A DNA stretch of 64,000 nucleotides from an uncultured Pseudoteredinibacter sp. (GTDB taxonomy: Bacteria; Pseudomonadota; Gammaproteobacteria; Pseudomonadales; Cellvibrionaceae), in contig NZ_CANMYE010000004.1 in NCBI RefSeq assembly GCF_947502065.1, forward strand, positions 310,001 through 374,000. Direction: 5' to 3'. Shown here piece after piece: positions 62,723 through 64,000 of the stretch (its first letter is position 1; every line of letters starts with the position of its first letter). A program made the translations under genes and the position numbers. The notes under the pieces were generated by a model. The model saw only the letters and a list, made by a program, of their open reading frames with translations, was not told the origin of the DNA and did no database searches.

Positions 62723-64000
62723 ATGATGATTTCTGATCAGACACTACGGCTACTCATTCTGAATGATTCAGAGAGCGAGGCAGAACGCCTTATCAGTATG
62801 CTACATAATGCTGGCAAGAATGTCCGTGCGCAGCTGGTCAACGCCGAAACCATGGAAGCCCAATTACAAGAACAAAATTGGGAACTGTTAATCGCCGAAG
62901 ACAGTAGTTCCGATGTCGATCATTGTATCCAAGTCATTCGCCGTCACAATAAAGACGTCCCTGTCATTCTCCAAAGCGATCGCGAAGGCAGCCATATCGC
63001 GGTAGAGGGTATGAAGCGCGGTGCATGCGATGTAGTACAGCTAGATCAAGATCAACACTTGCTCTTGGTTATCGATCGTGAAATGGACAACCGCCGCCAG
63101 CGACAACAACGTGTCCAATCCGATAAAAAACGTCGAGAAGCCGAGCAGCGCGCCCACGATCTATTAGACAGTTCCCGAGATGGCATCGCTTTTATCCAAG
63201 ACGGCCTGTGCCTATACGTAAACAGCTCTTTCGCTGAGCTATTAAAATATAGCGATGCCGAAGAAGTTGAGTGCACGCCTGTAATTGACTTGGTTGAAAG
63301 CTCTCAGCAAGCTGAAGTGAAAGCCTTTTTGCAGCAATTCACCCTACAAGGTGGTGAGTTTGAGCGGCAGCAATATAAGTTAAGATGCATTTGTGCCGAC
63401 GACAGCATTCAAGAGCTCACAGTATCCCTCAGCCATGGCCGCTTCGAGGAAGAACCCTGCATTGAGCTGCGAACTCAAAGTAATGCCCAAGATCAAGACC
63501 TGGTCGAAGAGATGCAAAAGATTAAGCAGCTCGACCACGGCACTGGCCTGTACAATCGCCAGTTCATGAATAAGCACCTTAACAACCTGCTAAATTCCGA
63601 TACACCACAGGCTTTTGTGCTGCTGATAGAAATCGATCACTTTTTTGATCGAGTCCAGCCCAAAGTAGGCCTAAGCGCCAGTGACGATGTTCTCAAGCAA
63701 GTGGCCGCGGTCATCCAGCCCTGCTTAGGTGAAAAAGACATACTGACACGGTATGCTGATGATGCCTTCATGGTATTGAGCCAACTGCCCACCATGGATG
63801 CCGTGCAGCAATGCTGCCAAAAAATTCTACAGAGCTGTAATGACAGCATCATCGAAGCTAACCAAAAAACGGTTCAAATCAGCAGCAGCATCGGCATTGC
63901 CGTTATCAACGAAAACTCTACCGATAGCGACACCATTATCGACCAAGCGGCCGAGGCTATTAGCAAGATTCGCGGCGATGCTGAAAACAATAGCAACACT
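62723..64000 (+). CDS. fimX: FimX-like REC-PAS-GGDEF protein (3' end beyond the window)
   Basis: The first 426 residues lie in the window. A receiver domain (about 1-130) lacks the usual phospho-Asp (ELLIAEDSS, with Glu at the aligned site) and the Lys, so it is probably not phosphorylated. A PAS domain follows (about 150-265). The GGDEF domain (about 285-426) is degenerate: GGDEF is replaced by YADDAF, and the RxxD site is lost. An EAL domain is expected beyond the edge. In P. aeruginosa FimX is a c-di-GMP effector of type IV pilus assembly and twitching. ATG 62723 (or 62726) is used because frames from ATG 62716 stop after six codons. Confidence 0.8.
   Translation, partial: MMISDQTLRLLILNDSESEAERLISMLHNAGKNVRAQLVNAETMEAQLQEQNWELLIAEDSSSDVDHCIQVIRRHNKDVPVILQSDREGSHIAVEGMKRGACDVVQLDQDQHLLLVIDREMDNRRQRQQRVQSDKKRREAEQRAHDLLDSSRDGIAFIQDGLCLYVNSSFAELLKYSDAEEVECTPVIDLVESSQQAEVKAFLQQFTLQGGEFERQQYKLRCICADDSIQELTVSLSHGRFEEEPCIELRTQSNAQDQDLVEEMQKIKQLDHGTGLYNRQFMNKHLNNLLNSDTPQAFVLLIEIDHFFDRVQPKVGLSASDDVLKQVAAVIQPCLGEKDILTRYADDAFMVLSQLPTMDAVQQCCQKILQSCNDSIIEANQKTVQISSSIGIAVINENSTDSDTIIDQAAEAISKIRGDAENNSNT

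Noticed and set aside
1-64000. CRISPR array, prophage, toxin-antitoxin or defence island
   Set aside because: No regular spacer repeats, integrase, phage structural gene, toxin-antitoxin pair or known defence motif was found.

Overview
The window is chromosomal DNA from a gammaproteobacterium with moderate GC. Gene order points to a marine, Cellvibrionales-like or Pseudomonas-related lineage (Teredinibacter/Saccharophagus-type): lptD-surA-pdxA-rsmA-apaG-apaH, tsaD|rpsU-yqeY-dnaG-rpoD-tRNA-Ile2, a bioB-bioF-bioH/C-bioD operon with bioH fused to bioC, and epmA-efp|epmB followed by a fimX-like gene. The genus is inferred from synteny and protein character; no 16S gene is present. Most of the window is housekeeping DNA. 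No prophage, complete insertion sequence, CRISPR array or recognisable defence system was seen.

Layout. 1-7448: outer-membrane LPS assembly, periplasmic chaperone, vitamin B6, rRNA methylation and Ap4A hydrolysis genes on the plus strand. 7445-9960: UDP-sugar genes (ugd, galE) on the minus strand. 10125-12478: two divergent signalling genes (an HTH-REC regulator and a REC-histidine kinase) around a 452-base spacer with a strong promoter and an early terminator, a candidate small RNA or attenuator. 12549-17777: DMT exporter, cca, a pteridine-reductase-like gene, an esterase, folK and folB. 17783-24056: tsaD and the macromolecular-synthesis group rpsU-yqeY-dnaG-rpoD, with four consecutive hairpins between rpsU and yqeY. 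24252-26347: AbgT transporter, tRNA-Ile2, two decayed copies of the tRNA 3' half and a perfect hairpin.

26348-38721 is more accessory: an orphan membrane protein, glutaredoxin, a membrane hybrid kinase convergent with a LuxR-type regulator, a ferritin lacking the haem Met, a qmcA-nfeD pair, a DUF6471 protein, a TonB receptor, a SutA-like small protein, a REC-EAL phosphodiesterase, a DUF3094 protein and exonuclease III. 38722-43768: repeats and hairpins, thiolase and acyl-CoA dehydrogenase with a PsrA-like palindrome, and a GAF-GGDEF cyclase. 43961-45851 is a translationally coupled pair of exported proteins of unknown function. 45868-51564: the biotin operon and comF, with a BirA-type operator over the bioB promoter. 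51703-57591: FabH-like synthase, MscS channel, esterase, a CTAG-bordered MITE-like element, srkA and cysE. 57633-64000: the elongation factor P cluster, then a protein of unknown function and a fimX-like gene that runs off the window.

Coherent modules: EF-P with both beta-lysylation enzymes; an intact biotin pathway from malonyl-ACP methyl ester to biotin under a probable BirA switch; folate genes beside tsaD; three separate c-di-GMP genes; and fatty-acid oxidation genes carrying a likely fatty-acid-sensor operator. The least explained features are the exported gene pair, the hairpin array after rpsU, the tRNA-derived repeat and two palindromic elements both flanked by CTAG. Many start codons were reassigned where a Shine-Dalgarno sequence or family alignment decides against the longest frame.
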